DNA of 64,000 nucleotides from Aurantiochytrium sp. KH105 (Eukaryota > Sar > Bigyra > Thraustochytrida > Thraustochytriidae). Each line of letters begins with the position of its first letter. Within the stretch, counting starts at the first letter, position 1. This document shows positions 47,076 to 55,497 of the stretch, piece by piece. The stretch covers positions 186,001 to 250,000 of the forward strand of contig BGKB01000001.1 in NCBI GenBank assembly GCA_003116975.1, written 5' to 3'. The translations under genes were made by a program, and so were the position numbers. The notes under the pieces were generated by a model. The model saw only the letters and a program-made list of their open reading frames with translations. It searched no databases and was not told the DNA's origin.

Positions 47076-48485
47076 TCACTTGGACGCCTGCTGCTGATGG
47101 TGACGTCCTCCGCCGCCGTTGCCGCCGCGAGGACCCCGACCACCATTGCCGCCAGAAGGTCGCGAGCCCCTAGCATTGCCCGCGTTGCGACCGCTATTGC
47201 CGCCACCGCGACCGCGGCCGCCACCGTTGCTGCTGTTGTTACCACCACGAGCACCGCCCGTGGCGCTACGAGCCTCGACGTAGAGCTTGTTGTCGCCCAT
47301 CATAATAGCATCAGCGGCCAAGGCCTTCTTCATGGCCTCCGAAGACTCAAAGTTGACAAAGGCAAAGTGCTTGCCGGGCGGAAGCTCCACGCTCACGACC
47401 TCGCCAAACTGGGAAAAGACCTCGCGAATCTTGGATTCCTTAAAGTCCCGCGGCATATCCTTGATATAGAGCGAACGCGAAACGTCCGCTGCATTCGATT
47501 TGCGTCCTTGCGAACCGCCCTCGCGCCGGGACTTGGTCTGCTGCTGGCCCTGCTGAGCCGCACCATTGCCATTGCCATTGGCCTGGGACTGGGCCTTGGG
47601 CGCTTTACCCTTTGCACCCGGGACAATTGCTGCCGCGGCAGCACCAGCACCAGCGCCGGCGCCGGCGCCCGGCGCCTGTGCGGCAGCAGGCTGTGCCGGC
47701 GCGCCGCCAGACGGAGCTGGGGTGGCAGCAGGAGCAGCCTTTGGTTTCGCAAGCATTTGCGCATAAGAGAAGCCGCCCGTGCCGGCTTCCTTGGGCGCAG
47801 CAGGTGCAGCGGGCGCAGCCGCTGACGTCTCGGCGGTCTGTGCAGCTGGCGCAGGGGCATCAGACGAAGCCTTGGGTGCCTCGACAGTCTCGGCCTCTTC
47901 AGTTGCCTCCTGCTCCTGCTCCTGCTCTTGCTCCTCTTCCTCGACTGGCTCCTCAGTTGCAGCCGTGGGTTCCTCATCTTTGTCCTCCGTGGCCGCAGGG
48001 CCGACGCCGTTCATCTGCGTCTCGCTCTCCGGGACCGCAGCAGCCGTGTCGACGGCACTTGCAGTGTCCTCGCCAGCAGGAGTAACAGGAATAGATTCTT
48101 CAAAGGCAGGGCCTTCAAGGCAGTGCAGCACATCAGAGACAATCTTAAAGGTATCAGACTCACCCTCCTCCTTGGACTGGGTGAGAACAAACGAATGCGA
48201 GATGAGACGGTCCGGTCCTTCGGTGTCCGAGGTGAACCGTCCTGAGACCATGATAAGGATGCTGTCGTCCTGCACAGGCAGAAAGGATGCAGTCTGGATG
48301 TCGATCTGCATATCTTGGAATCCGAGCGTCAAAAAGGCATTCTGAATCTCCTTCGGGCCGCGGTACACCTTGTCCTGAATACAGACAGTCGAGTAATCTT
48401 CATACATTCCGCCGATAGTATCCGTCATGAGGAAGAGCATCTGGTAATAGAACCTGATAAACCTGTGCACGTTTGTGAACTTCAT
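47076..48485 (-). CDS. G3BP-like stress-granule RNA-binding protein
   Basis: The product is 469 residues from the ATG at 48485. Residues 1-125 form an NTF2-like domain (FIRFYYQMLF, YRGPKEIQNAFLTLGF, ILIMVSGRF, FKIVSDVLHCLE). Residues 130-335 are acidic then Ala/Pro-rich and disordered. Residues about 338-406 form an RRM with RNP2 LYIKDMP and RNP1 HFAFVNFE. The end (407-463) is Gly/Arg/Asn-rich RGG. This order is diagnostic of G3BP/Rasputin, which nucleates stress granules and binds Caprin/USP10-type partners through NTF2. A 5' extension would require a GTG start. A short uORF sits just upstream (48491-48511). Confidence 0.9.
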   Translation of the reverse strand: MKFTNVHRFIRFYYQMLFLMTDTIGGMYEDYSTVCIQDKVYRGPKEIQNAFLTLGFQDMQIDIQTASFLPVQDDSILIMVSGRFTSDTEGPDRLISHSFVLTQSKEEGESDTFKIVSDVLHCLEGPAFEESIPVTPAGEDTASAVDTAAAVPESETQMNGVGPAATEDKDEEPTAATEEPVEEEEQEQEQEQEATEEAETVEAPKASSDAPAPAAQTAETSAAAPAAPAAPKEAGTGGFSYAQMLAKPKAAPAATPAPSGGAPAQPAAAQAPGAGAGAGAGAAAAAIVPGAKGKAPKAQSQANGNGNGAAQQGQQQTKSRREGGSQGRKSNAADVSRSLYIKDMPRDFKESKIREVFSQFGEVVSVELPPGKHFAFVNFESSEAMKKALAADAIMMGDNKLYVEARSATGGARGGNNSSNGGGRGRGGGNSGRNAGNARGSRPSGGNGGRGPRGGNGGGGRHHQQQASK

Positions 48486-48490
48486 TCCCG

Positions 48491-48511
48491 TCAGCTTCTC
48501 TTTTCCGCCAT
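48491..48511 (-). promoter_or_regulatory. Upstream ORF (6 codons plus stop) before G3BP
   Basis: ATGGCG in a good context (GAAATGG) opens a six-codon frame whose TGA ends 5 nt before the G3BP ATG. If in the mRNA, it should reduce or condition initiation at G3BP. Confidence 0.45.
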
Positions 48512-48880
48512 TTCTCTGGATTTCAACTGGCCTCACGAGCAAGCGAGCAGCGACCACGCGATTGGCGGGAGCACCTCGCTCGCTCGCTCACTCGCTTGCT
48601 GCTCTCTAGTGCTGCCAAATCGGCGCAGCTCGTTTCTCCCCGGTCTGACCGTCTGTCTGCCCAACTTACGAGACGCCCACCACACGGGCACGCTCCAGGG
48701 GCTCCATCTCCGCTGCGTCCGCGCGCGCGCTCGCGCCGCCTCGCCTCGCTCGCGCGCCGGGCTCGAAGTCGCGGTCGAGATCGAGATCGAGATCGAGTTC
48801 AAAAGCGCGGATGCGACGCGCGCTGCCGGGCCAGCTCTGCGCCGGCGCTCGCGCGCTCGCTCGTCGCCGCTGCCGCGCGC

Positions 48881-48954
48881 CTGCCTGCCTGCTGGCCTGC
48901 CTGCTGGCCTGCCTGCCTGCCTGCCTGCGCGTCGCTCGCTCGCTCGCTCGCTCG
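48881..48954. repeat. (CTGC)n and (CGCT)n tetranucleotide arrays
   Basis: Interrupted arrays of CTGC then CGCT units lie about 400-470 nt upstream of G3BP. Confidence 0.85.
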
Positions 48955-49839
48955 GCTGCGTGCGGCGGCGGGCGAGGCGGGTATGGTCCCGCCTGCTGCG
49001 CTCGCGGCGGAGGCGCGCGCGGCAGGCAGAGGCCGGGCGCCGGCGGGAGGGCGGAGGCCGGGCGCCGGGCGGGGAAGCGGAGGGCGGGCGGGCGGGCGAG
49101 GCGGAGCGCGGCCGCGATCGGGGTCGGCGCAGGGCGCGGCGCGCGCGCGCGGGCGGGCGAACGGGCGGGCGGGCGGGCGGGCGGCGGCAACGTCGCGAGG
49201 CGGAGAAGGGCGGGGAAAGAAAGATACGGGGAAACAGGGATTTGGGGACTTCGGCGCGGAGCGGCGCCGGAAATGTGGTTCGCTTTTTGCGAGCGTTGGG
49301 GGATTTGGGGGGATGGGGTGGTGGAGGTGTGGATGGAGGTCGCGGGCGTGCGTGGAATGAGGCAGACGAAAGTGTCTTTGGTTGAGTTGAGGAGTAAATG
49401 ATGAGTGTTGATGACAATGCGATCGACGTTGGCGGACGCTTTCAAAAGGTTCGTCGGATGCGCATTGACGAAGTGAGATTTGGACGACGCCCCCGAGCGA
49501 GAATTCTTGATTTTGCAAGTATGTTGTGTTCATGTCAGCTGATCTGGAACGAATAGGTTCTCAACATGGAGACGTTTACTTCTTTCCTTTGACGAAGACC
49601 TCCATTCATGTGCAGTAGTGAAAAGAATGGTTCCGAGCTTCCGCTGCAGAATAACGAAGAGTGAAATGAGCACATGAAATGTTTGAAGCTTCTTCACTTG
49701 ATTTGGTGAAGAAAACGGGTCTGGAACCAGCCAGGTAAATGGACCAATTGTGATGTATTTATTTTATTTATGTGAAAGAAGGAATACATGCGAAAGAAGT
49801 TTCGTTTCGTGAGATTCTGATTCCAGCCTGGAGTTGGGC

Positions 49840-50877
49840 CTAGTAGGGGCAACAAAAAGCCCCAGACGCTCCATGCCAGCCATTGAAACCAGCTTTTCCG
49901 CCGCCATTGACTGTGTTGCGCATATAATAGCCTTGGTAGTCGCGCATCCAGCCTGCCGCACAATGAGAGAAACCCTCCACCTCGCTCTTGGTGCAAAGAC
50001 GTTTTCCTGTGTTAGATAAACACGCCTTCTCTGCTTTTTCGCGGCTGTCATAATCATATCCTCCAATGTACTCCACATCTTCGCAGCAGTACGCGCCCGA
50101 CGTTCCCGTTCCCCAGTTGTTAAAGCCAGCGATGCCACAGCCAGCAGTAGTCTCAGCCATGTAGTAGCCATTGTAGTCGCTCATCCAACCAGCTGCGCAA
50201 TGCGAGTAGCCCTTCACTTGCTCTTTTCTGCTCAGCTCCCGTCCATACTCGTTGCTCGCTTGGACTCCCTCGTTGCATATTTGTAGCCGGATAGGTATTG
50301 GATCGGAATGCGGCCAAGTCGGGCGACCAAAGTAGTACTGCGCGACGATTCCTTTAAGAACCTCCTTCCACATGCTTGAGACCTTCTTCTGAACGTCGTC
50401 CGCGAATTTACGCTTGCATTCCTTAGTTTTGTCAAGGACTGTCGCGCACTCCACTGGTTCGTAGTCCCAATTATCAAAATGGATCTTCTTTCTACAGCAC
50501 ATAAAGACATTATCCCAAAAGATCCTCCAGGTCAAATCCTTTGCAACACCGCTGCGCAGGTCATACACATGATACAGTCCACTTTCGTAAAGGTACGCAG
50601 CGGCCTTGACATAGTCGCAGTCTTTGCCAGCAAAATTTCGGTAGCTCGCCCGATTCCCCGTCCTCTGAATAGATGAGTCAAAGAACCTTTCGTTTCCGTT
50701 CCAATAAGCAACCTCTTCATATCCATAGACAGTCCTGGTGCAGTAGTTAAACAATTCGGCCTCGAAGAATGTAGTGTCTGATCCTTTTTTAATCAAGTCA
50801 GCATCACCTCCATAATTGCTTGAAAGACTTTTTCCCAAGTTACACGCGAGAGGAGGTCCTCGCGTACCAAAATACAT
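49840..50877 (-). CDS. Cys-rich protein with two tandem RLCT/CAAGW-type domains
   Basis: The product is 345 residues from the ATG at 50877; an in-frame TAA lies four codons upstream. Two similar C-terminal domains occupy about 212-266 and 291-344. Each runs from GRELSRKEQV or GKRLCTKSEV through SHCAAGWM, a YxGYYM segment and AGFNxW to a YCC or FCC ending. The N-terminal 200 residues have paired cysteines and aromatic residues but no domain I know. Such Cys-rich modules suggest a secreted or surface protein, yet no signal peptide is present, so a 5' exon may be missing. The base composition is more AT-rich than its neighbours. The domain reminds me of stramenopile extracellular proteins. Confidence 0.65.
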   Translation of the reverse strand: MYFGTRGPPLACNLGKSLSSNYGGDADLIKKGSDTTFFEAELFNYCTRTVYGYEEVAYWNGNERFFDSSIQRTGNRASYRNFAGKDCDYVKAAAYLYESGLYHVYDLRSGVAKDLTWRIFWDNVFMCCRKKIHFDNWDYEPVECATVLDKTKECKRKFADDVQKKVSSMWKEVLKGIVAQYYFGRPTWPHSDPIPIRLQICNEGVQASNEYGRELSRKEQVKGYSHCAAGWMSDYNGYYMAETTAGCGIAGFNNWGTGTSGAYCCEDVEYIGGYDYDSREKAEKACLSNTGKRLCTKSEVEGFSHCAAGWMRDYQGYYMRNTVNGGGKAGFNGWHGASGAFCCPY

Positions 50878-51728
50878 TAGTAACTTTTAAGCTCGAGGAG
50901 TCAATCTCCTGACTCTAATAATTACTCCCTTTAGCGAGCTGTGTATACGGCGGTCTAAAGAAGGCTGGCCGACGCTTATTTTGTTTGGTTGCGAGGCGTC
51001 AGCCTATGACACTCACAATCGGCGCATGGCATCTGCGAGGATAACGTGATGTGAGTTCTGGATGGTTTCCTCTGCGAATGGAGCCTGGAGCAAAGCGGGG
51101 CTGGGCCATGTCAAACATTGGCCTCAGGCTTCAGGAAACACTACGCTCTAGGCGGGCAAGGAGCAAGTTGGGTGACGCGAGTTGACAATTTTCGACTTCA
51201 TTTCGCCGAAAGAACGTCTTCAAGCAGCCAGGTGTCCACCAAGCGTTCTGGCCAGGATCTTATGTGGATCGTGGTCGAAAGAACGGTGGCCTGGCGCGGC
51301 GGAACCTGACCCCACGCGGGCTATTACATTTGCCTTTACTGGCCGGCGCCACTCCAACGTTTCTTTTCAGCGACACAGCCGCGATCGGCCGGCCGACGCG
51401 GCCAGTCACCCCAGCGCGGCCCAAGATTCGGCTTTGTGCGTTTGCAAGGAATGTAAGCGATAAGGTAAACGAGCCAGCGCCTGGATCTTCGAGTCCGAGT
51501 CGGCACTTGCCAGATAGGCCTATTGTAAATCGGAGGGATAAAAACATTTCTTACAAAAAAAAAGTTAACCGTTGATTCTTCTGTACCAGTGTTGATTGAG
51601 CGGGGCATTCGGCTCTCGGGTTGAAGACGGCAAGCTGAAGGAAGCCCAAGACGTCAAGTCAAAGCTGTGCGTGAGACGCAGATAAAGCGAGACGCAGCCG
51701 CTTGCAATGCGTGCCATCGGTCGCAGCC
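50878..51728. other. Divergent spacer, moderately AT-rich
   Basis: This 850 nt spacer lies between two divergent starts. I see no repeat or RNA gene. A plus-strand frame at 51264-51575 matches nothing. An 11-codon uORF (51707-51742) overlaps the next start. Confidence 0.45.
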
Positions 51729-51742
51729 ATGCAAGTCGTTGA
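51707..51742 (+). promoter_or_regulatory. Upstream ORF overlapping the start of the type II membrane protein
   Basis: An ATG at 51707 opens 11 codons ending in TGA at 51742, in a different frame from, and spanning, the main ATG at 51729. Its context (CAATGC) is weak. Confidence 0.4.
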
Positions 51743-52481
51743 CGTCAACTGGGGCGTGCAACCGCGCAAGACACCGAAAAGACGAACCTGGCGTGTGCTT
51801 GGCGCGGCAGTACTGACAGTGGCCGCCTTGGTGTCGCTCGGTACGTTGCTTGCCGCATCTCGCTGGTGTGATGTGACGAAAGAAACGAAAACACCGGAAC
51901 GTGAGGCGCATCATCGTGAGCCGCCAACGCGAAGTCGTCTTGGCGCTGCTTCAAAGAAATACCAACTTCATCGAAGAAATGCTTCCTCGCATACGCTAAT
52001 GTGCGACGAGCTCGTTCTACCCTTCGATAGCTCGAGTGGTGGAGGGCTGGTCTTTGACAAGGCAGATGGCGTGCGTGGAGCACGGCGGATGCCTCGTCTC
52101 CTTATGAACAACAAGAGTATTTCCAGCACGGTGGAGGAGGATGATTATGATTTTTTCCAAATTTGCGTCCAGCTTGAGCAGAATTTTCGATTCACGGTCG
52201 ATGTCACACACAATTCAGGGAATCCGGACCTCTACATTTCGTTCAGCCAGCCATGGCCCTACGTAGGCAACTCGGATATCATCTCTGCCAACATCAATCG
52301 TGAGCACATCAACGTCTCTACGACCGCAGAAATCGTCCAGGAAGCGATGCGCATACCTGGCGAGATGCCCTCTGAACTACATGCTGTCCCTTCTGTCATC
52401 TTTATGTCCGTCTTTGGACGCGAGACGTCAGCGTACACGATAACCGCGACTCTCACGCCAGAATTTTCCAAGTCTGCTTAG
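51729..52481 (+). CDS. Type II single-pass membrane protein with a beta-rich lumenal domain
   Basis: The product is 250 residues from the ATG at 51729. A basic N-terminal tail (PRKTPKRRTWR) precedes one TM helix (about 24-43), the topology of a type II signal anchor, with the remainder lumenal or extracellular. The C-terminal 120 residues are strand-rich (FQICVQLEQNFRFTVDV ... NPDLYISFSQPWP ... SAYTITATLT). They resemble the jelly-roll PPC-type domains that pack against peptidases or sugars, but this is weak. Only two cysteines are lumenal. The function is unknown. Confidence 0.65.
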   Translation: MQVVDVNWGVQPRKTPKRRTWRVLGAAVLTVAALVSLGTLLAASRWCDVTKETKTPEREAHHREPPTRSRLGAASKKYQLHRRNASSHTLMCDELVLPFDSSSGGGLVFDKADGVRGARRMPRLLMNNKSISSTVEEDDYDFFQICVQLEQNFRFTVDVTHNSGNPDLYISFSQPWPYVGNSDIISANINREHINVSTTAEIVQEAMRIPGEMPSELHAVPSVIFMSVFGRETSAYTITATLTPEFSKSA

Positions 52482-53083
52482 AATTGTTCTTTTACTGTAA
52501 CATTTGTTCTCCCTACTTTTGTTTTGTATTTCCTGAGAAAGGAAAAGACAACTTGATTCTTGCTGTCTGCCTATATAGTTGATCTTCCGCTCACGATCTT
52601 TGTATTTTTCGAATGCTCGGCCACGATGCTTGTGACTTCCATGAAAATAGCACATTCTAATTTGTTTTTGGTCATTGCCAAGTGCTCAAAAGCGGTTCGA
52701 GTGCGCACAAAAGAATTTCAAAAGTATAGCTTCTTTTCCGAAAAGAGTTGAGCTAATGAACCCAACATGACCAGCCAGTCTGACGGATTCATGGTTCTTG
52801 ATGTCTCGAATCGAGACCCCAAGTTTTTCGTCCGTGGAACAAGCGAGAAAAAGAAAACATTTTTTTTTTTCTCAAACGGTTATGACTCACGTGGTTCACA
52901 GTCACCTCTCTGTGAACGGCAGGCAGACTTGAAGAAAAGTTGCGCGTAAAGGAGAGGAGTGGGAGGCAAACGAGCAGCAAGCCAACGCGCTTGTGTGTCT
53001 GTCCGTCTGCCTGCCTCGTGCGACCAGTCTGCCTACCAAGCTTGCACGCTTCGTAGGCCTCATAGAGGCTAGAGTAGTAGACC
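52482..53083. other. Spacer upstream of TTLL9
   Basis: This AT-rich 600 nt spacer includes a T11 run at 52860-52870 and a short TCTG/CTGC tract near 52996-53016. No gene is supported. Confidence 0.4.
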
Positions 53084-54316
53084 ATGCCGCGACGCAGCAG
53101 CAGCTCGTCAAGTTTAGGGAGACACCGCGCGGAGCCCGAAGGCGGAGACGCAGCAGACCCGAACGAAGCAGCAGTTCTTTACCGCACGTCGTTTCACAAT
53201 GTAGTTCTCGATGTGTTGCGCAATAGGCCTGGATGGGAGCAGACTGACAGCGACACAGACTGGGACTTTAACTGGTGTGACATTGGCTGGGTGCGCGACT
53301 TCTATGACCACATCCAGTTCGACGACAGACAGCGCGTGAATCACTTTCGCAACCACTACGAGCTCACACGCAAGGACTTGCTCGTCAAGAACCTCAAGCG
53401 AATGAAACGACAGCTCGAGCGTGGGGAACAGCACACAGAGGCCGCGCGGTACGACTTTTTTCCAAGCACCTATGTCCTCCCTCAAGAATACAGTCTCTTT
53501 CTCGAAGAGTTCAAGCGCAGTGGAGGCGCAACGTGGATCATGAAGCCGATTGGTCGTGCCCAGGGAAGAGGCATTTTTCTTTTCAATAAGCTCTCGCAAG
53601 TGAGCGACTGGAAAAAGGACCACAAGTGGAAGGCCGATGCGCCGCAGGCCGAAACGTACGTGGCCCAGCGCTACGTGGAGCGACCTTTCACGGTGGGGGG
53701 CAAGAAGTTCGACCTCCGTCTTTACTGTCTTGTCACCTCGTATTCCCCGCTTCAAGTATGGATGCATCGCGCTGGCTTTGCTCGTTTTTCCGCAACGCGA
53801 TATTCTGCCGCTGTAGGCGACATTAGCAACTCTTTCATGCATTTGACGAATCACTCCATCCAAAAGACTGCTGAAAATTATGATGCGGAACAAGGCATGA
53901 AATGGAGTGTGCACGACCTGCGCGTTTTCCTCACGATGAATTATGGGCACGACAAGACGAATCGCCTCTTTGCGGACATTCAGGACATGATGGTGCGATC
54001 TCTTCTTGCCGTCCAGCAGGCCATCATCCAGGACAAGCACAGCTTTGAGCTTTACGGTTTCGACGTGCTCTTTGATCAGAATTTCAAGCCCTGGCTCATT
54101 GAGGTCAATGCGTCACCGAGTTTGACAAAGTCGAATCGCGAGGACCACGCCCTCAAATACGATTTGATTAACGATCTTGTTGATGTCGTCGACGTCGAGG
54201 GCCGTCTCCGCGGCGACGAGACCAATGTGCGCGGTTTCGACAAGGTCTACGACGGTCGATTTCTTCGCAAGTCTTCAAGCATTGGCTGTCACTATGTGTC
54301 GAGTTTCCCCCAGTGA
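53084..54316 (+). CDS. TTLL9: Tubulin polyglutamylase, TTLL9-like
   Basis: The product is 410 residues. The TTL domain spans about 30-395. Visible motifs are the opening WDFNWCDIGWVRDFYD, HFRNHYELTRKDLLVKNLKR, TYVLPQEY, the ATP-binding WIMKPIGRAQGRGIFL, KFDLRLYCLV, FMHLTNHSIQK, and ELYGFDVLFDQNFKPWLIEVNASPSL with the metal-binding Glu and Asn. Length and the N-terminal layout suit TTLL9, the axonemal glutamylase that modifies tubulin of the B-tubule, rather than the larger TTLL4/5/6. A flagellate stage in the life cycle follows by inference. The ATG at 53084 is the first in frame, and the N-terminal Ser run is low complexity. Confidence 0.9.
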   Translation: MPRRSSSSSSLGRHRAEPEGGDAADPNEAAVLYRTSFHNVVLDVLRNRPGWEQTDSDTDWDFNWCDIGWVRDFYDHIQFDDRQRVNHFRNHYELTRKDLLVKNLKRMKRQLERGEQHTEAARYDFFPSTYVLPQEYSLFLEEFKRSGGATWIMKPIGRAQGRGIFLFNKLSQVSDWKKDHKWKADAPQAETYVAQRYVERPFTVGGKKFDLRLYCLVTSYSPLQVWMHRAGFARFSATRYSAAVGDISNSFMHLTNHSIQKTAENYDAEQGMKWSVHDLRVFLTMNYGHDKTNRLFADIQDMMVRSLLAVQQAIIQDKHSFELYGFDVLFDQNFKPWLIEVNASPSLTKSNREDHALKYDLINDLVDVVDVEGRLRGDETNVRGFDKVYDGRFLRKSSSIGCHYVSSFPQ

Positions 54317-55497
54317 ACGAACCGATCATTTGCTCGGACTCACAAAAAAAAATGTAACAAAGACTACTATGCTATGTTCACTCTGACGACGTTGCTCCGT
54401 GTGGCCTTGCAAGTGATGCTGCTGGCCCGAGCCAAACGGTCGACCTGCTGCAGCTTCTTCTTTTTTGGTTCGGGGGCTTGGTTGGGGGAGGACAACACTT
54501 TTGTACCAAAATTATGTCACCGCCCGCCTCTTCCGCTGTCGGGCCCTGTTCCCGCGATCAGCTGCAGCTGGCCGCGACGAGGCCCCATTGCGTCGCGACC
54601 AGCACCATCTCCTCCTCATGCCACCCCTCTTGGCCATTTTCGCGCCCGGCACGAATCGAGCGCGCTGCTCGAGCTCGCTCGCTCGGCATCGCTTCACGGC
54701 ACGCCCTGGCGATCGAAATCGATTCGATCGACCGGTGCGGGCCCGGCTCGAGGCCCGGCTGTGCAAGCGGCGCGGCGCAAAGTGCAGAATGCGGGGGCGC
54801 AAGTGGGGAATGGCGGCGCGTCCACTGTGGCGCCGGGGCGAGGCGACCTGCCTGCCCTGACAGTGCGTCGAGTCGGGTCGAGTCGGGTCGAGGTGATCGA
54901 GTTGGCGCGGCAGAGCAAAACGAGGCGGCGCCGCGCGAGCAGACGCGCAGGCAGCGACGCGGCGGGCGGCGGGAGGGCGGGCGGCCCGACCGACCGACCG
55001 ACCGGACCCGGCGGCCGCGCAGGCTGCGGGCGGCGCGGCGCGAGGGTCCCACCCACGCCATCGACCGCGCCTCGAGAGCCTGCCGAGGTTATCTTCGCGG
55101 GGTGCCGACCCGACCCGACCCGACGCGACCCGACCCGACGCGCAGCGCAGCGCAGCCGAGACGAGCCGAGCCGGGCAGACGTGTCGCGACGCTGGCTGCG
55201 CGTGCAGGCAGGCAGGCTGATTCGCACGTAGTACTTGCTCGGAGAGGCGGACGAGAACGGAGAAACTTTGGCTTGGCAGCGCTAGCTAGCTAGCGAGCGA
55301 GCGAGAGCCTGAGCTCCAGCAGGCAGGCGCAGGCGTCTCTTCTGAAGAAGGGGCAGCTGGCTTGCTCTCTTTCTGCCTGCAAGGCCTGCGTGCTTGGCGC
55401 AAAGGGCTCTCCTGTATCTAGAATAGCTCGGCCGGTGTCTTGAGCGAGGGCGTTAAAGAGCACGTTTGCAAGTGCGGCCTCGAAAGATTCTGTCCCC
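54317..55497. other. Spacer of 1.2 kb, GC-rich with CCGAC and GCTA/GCGA repeats
   Basis: This spacer lies between TTLL9 and the CaMKK-like gene, both on plus. (CCGAC)-type pentanucleotides lie at 55106-55140, and GCTA then GCGA tetranucleotides at 55281-55305, about 195-215 nt before the next start. Frames here are Arg-rich artefacts. Confidence 0.5.
55281..55305. repeat. (GCTA)n/(GCGA)n tetranucleotide repeat
   Basis: About six units change from GCTA to GCGA, upstream of the CaMKK-like start. Confidence 0.9.

Larger units (their letters stand above)
48486..49839. other. Spacer of 1.35 kb, GC-rich with tetranucleotide repeats
   Basis: The GC-rich part (48540-49220) contains (CGCT)n at 48577-48600, (CTGC)n at 48881-48928, (CGCT)n at 48932-48954 and GGGC repeats near 49145-49185. 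All frames are open there by composition. The right part (49400-49840) is AT-richer with no gene. Confidence 0.5.

Noticed and set aside
48315-49445. Several long frames upstream of G3BP
   Set aside because: All are Arg/Ala/Pro-rich, overlap each other and come from GC-rich tetranucleotide DNA.
54374-55293. Long plus-strand frames between TTLL9 and the CaMKK-like gene
   Set aside because: They arise from CCGAC and GCTA repeats and lack any domain.
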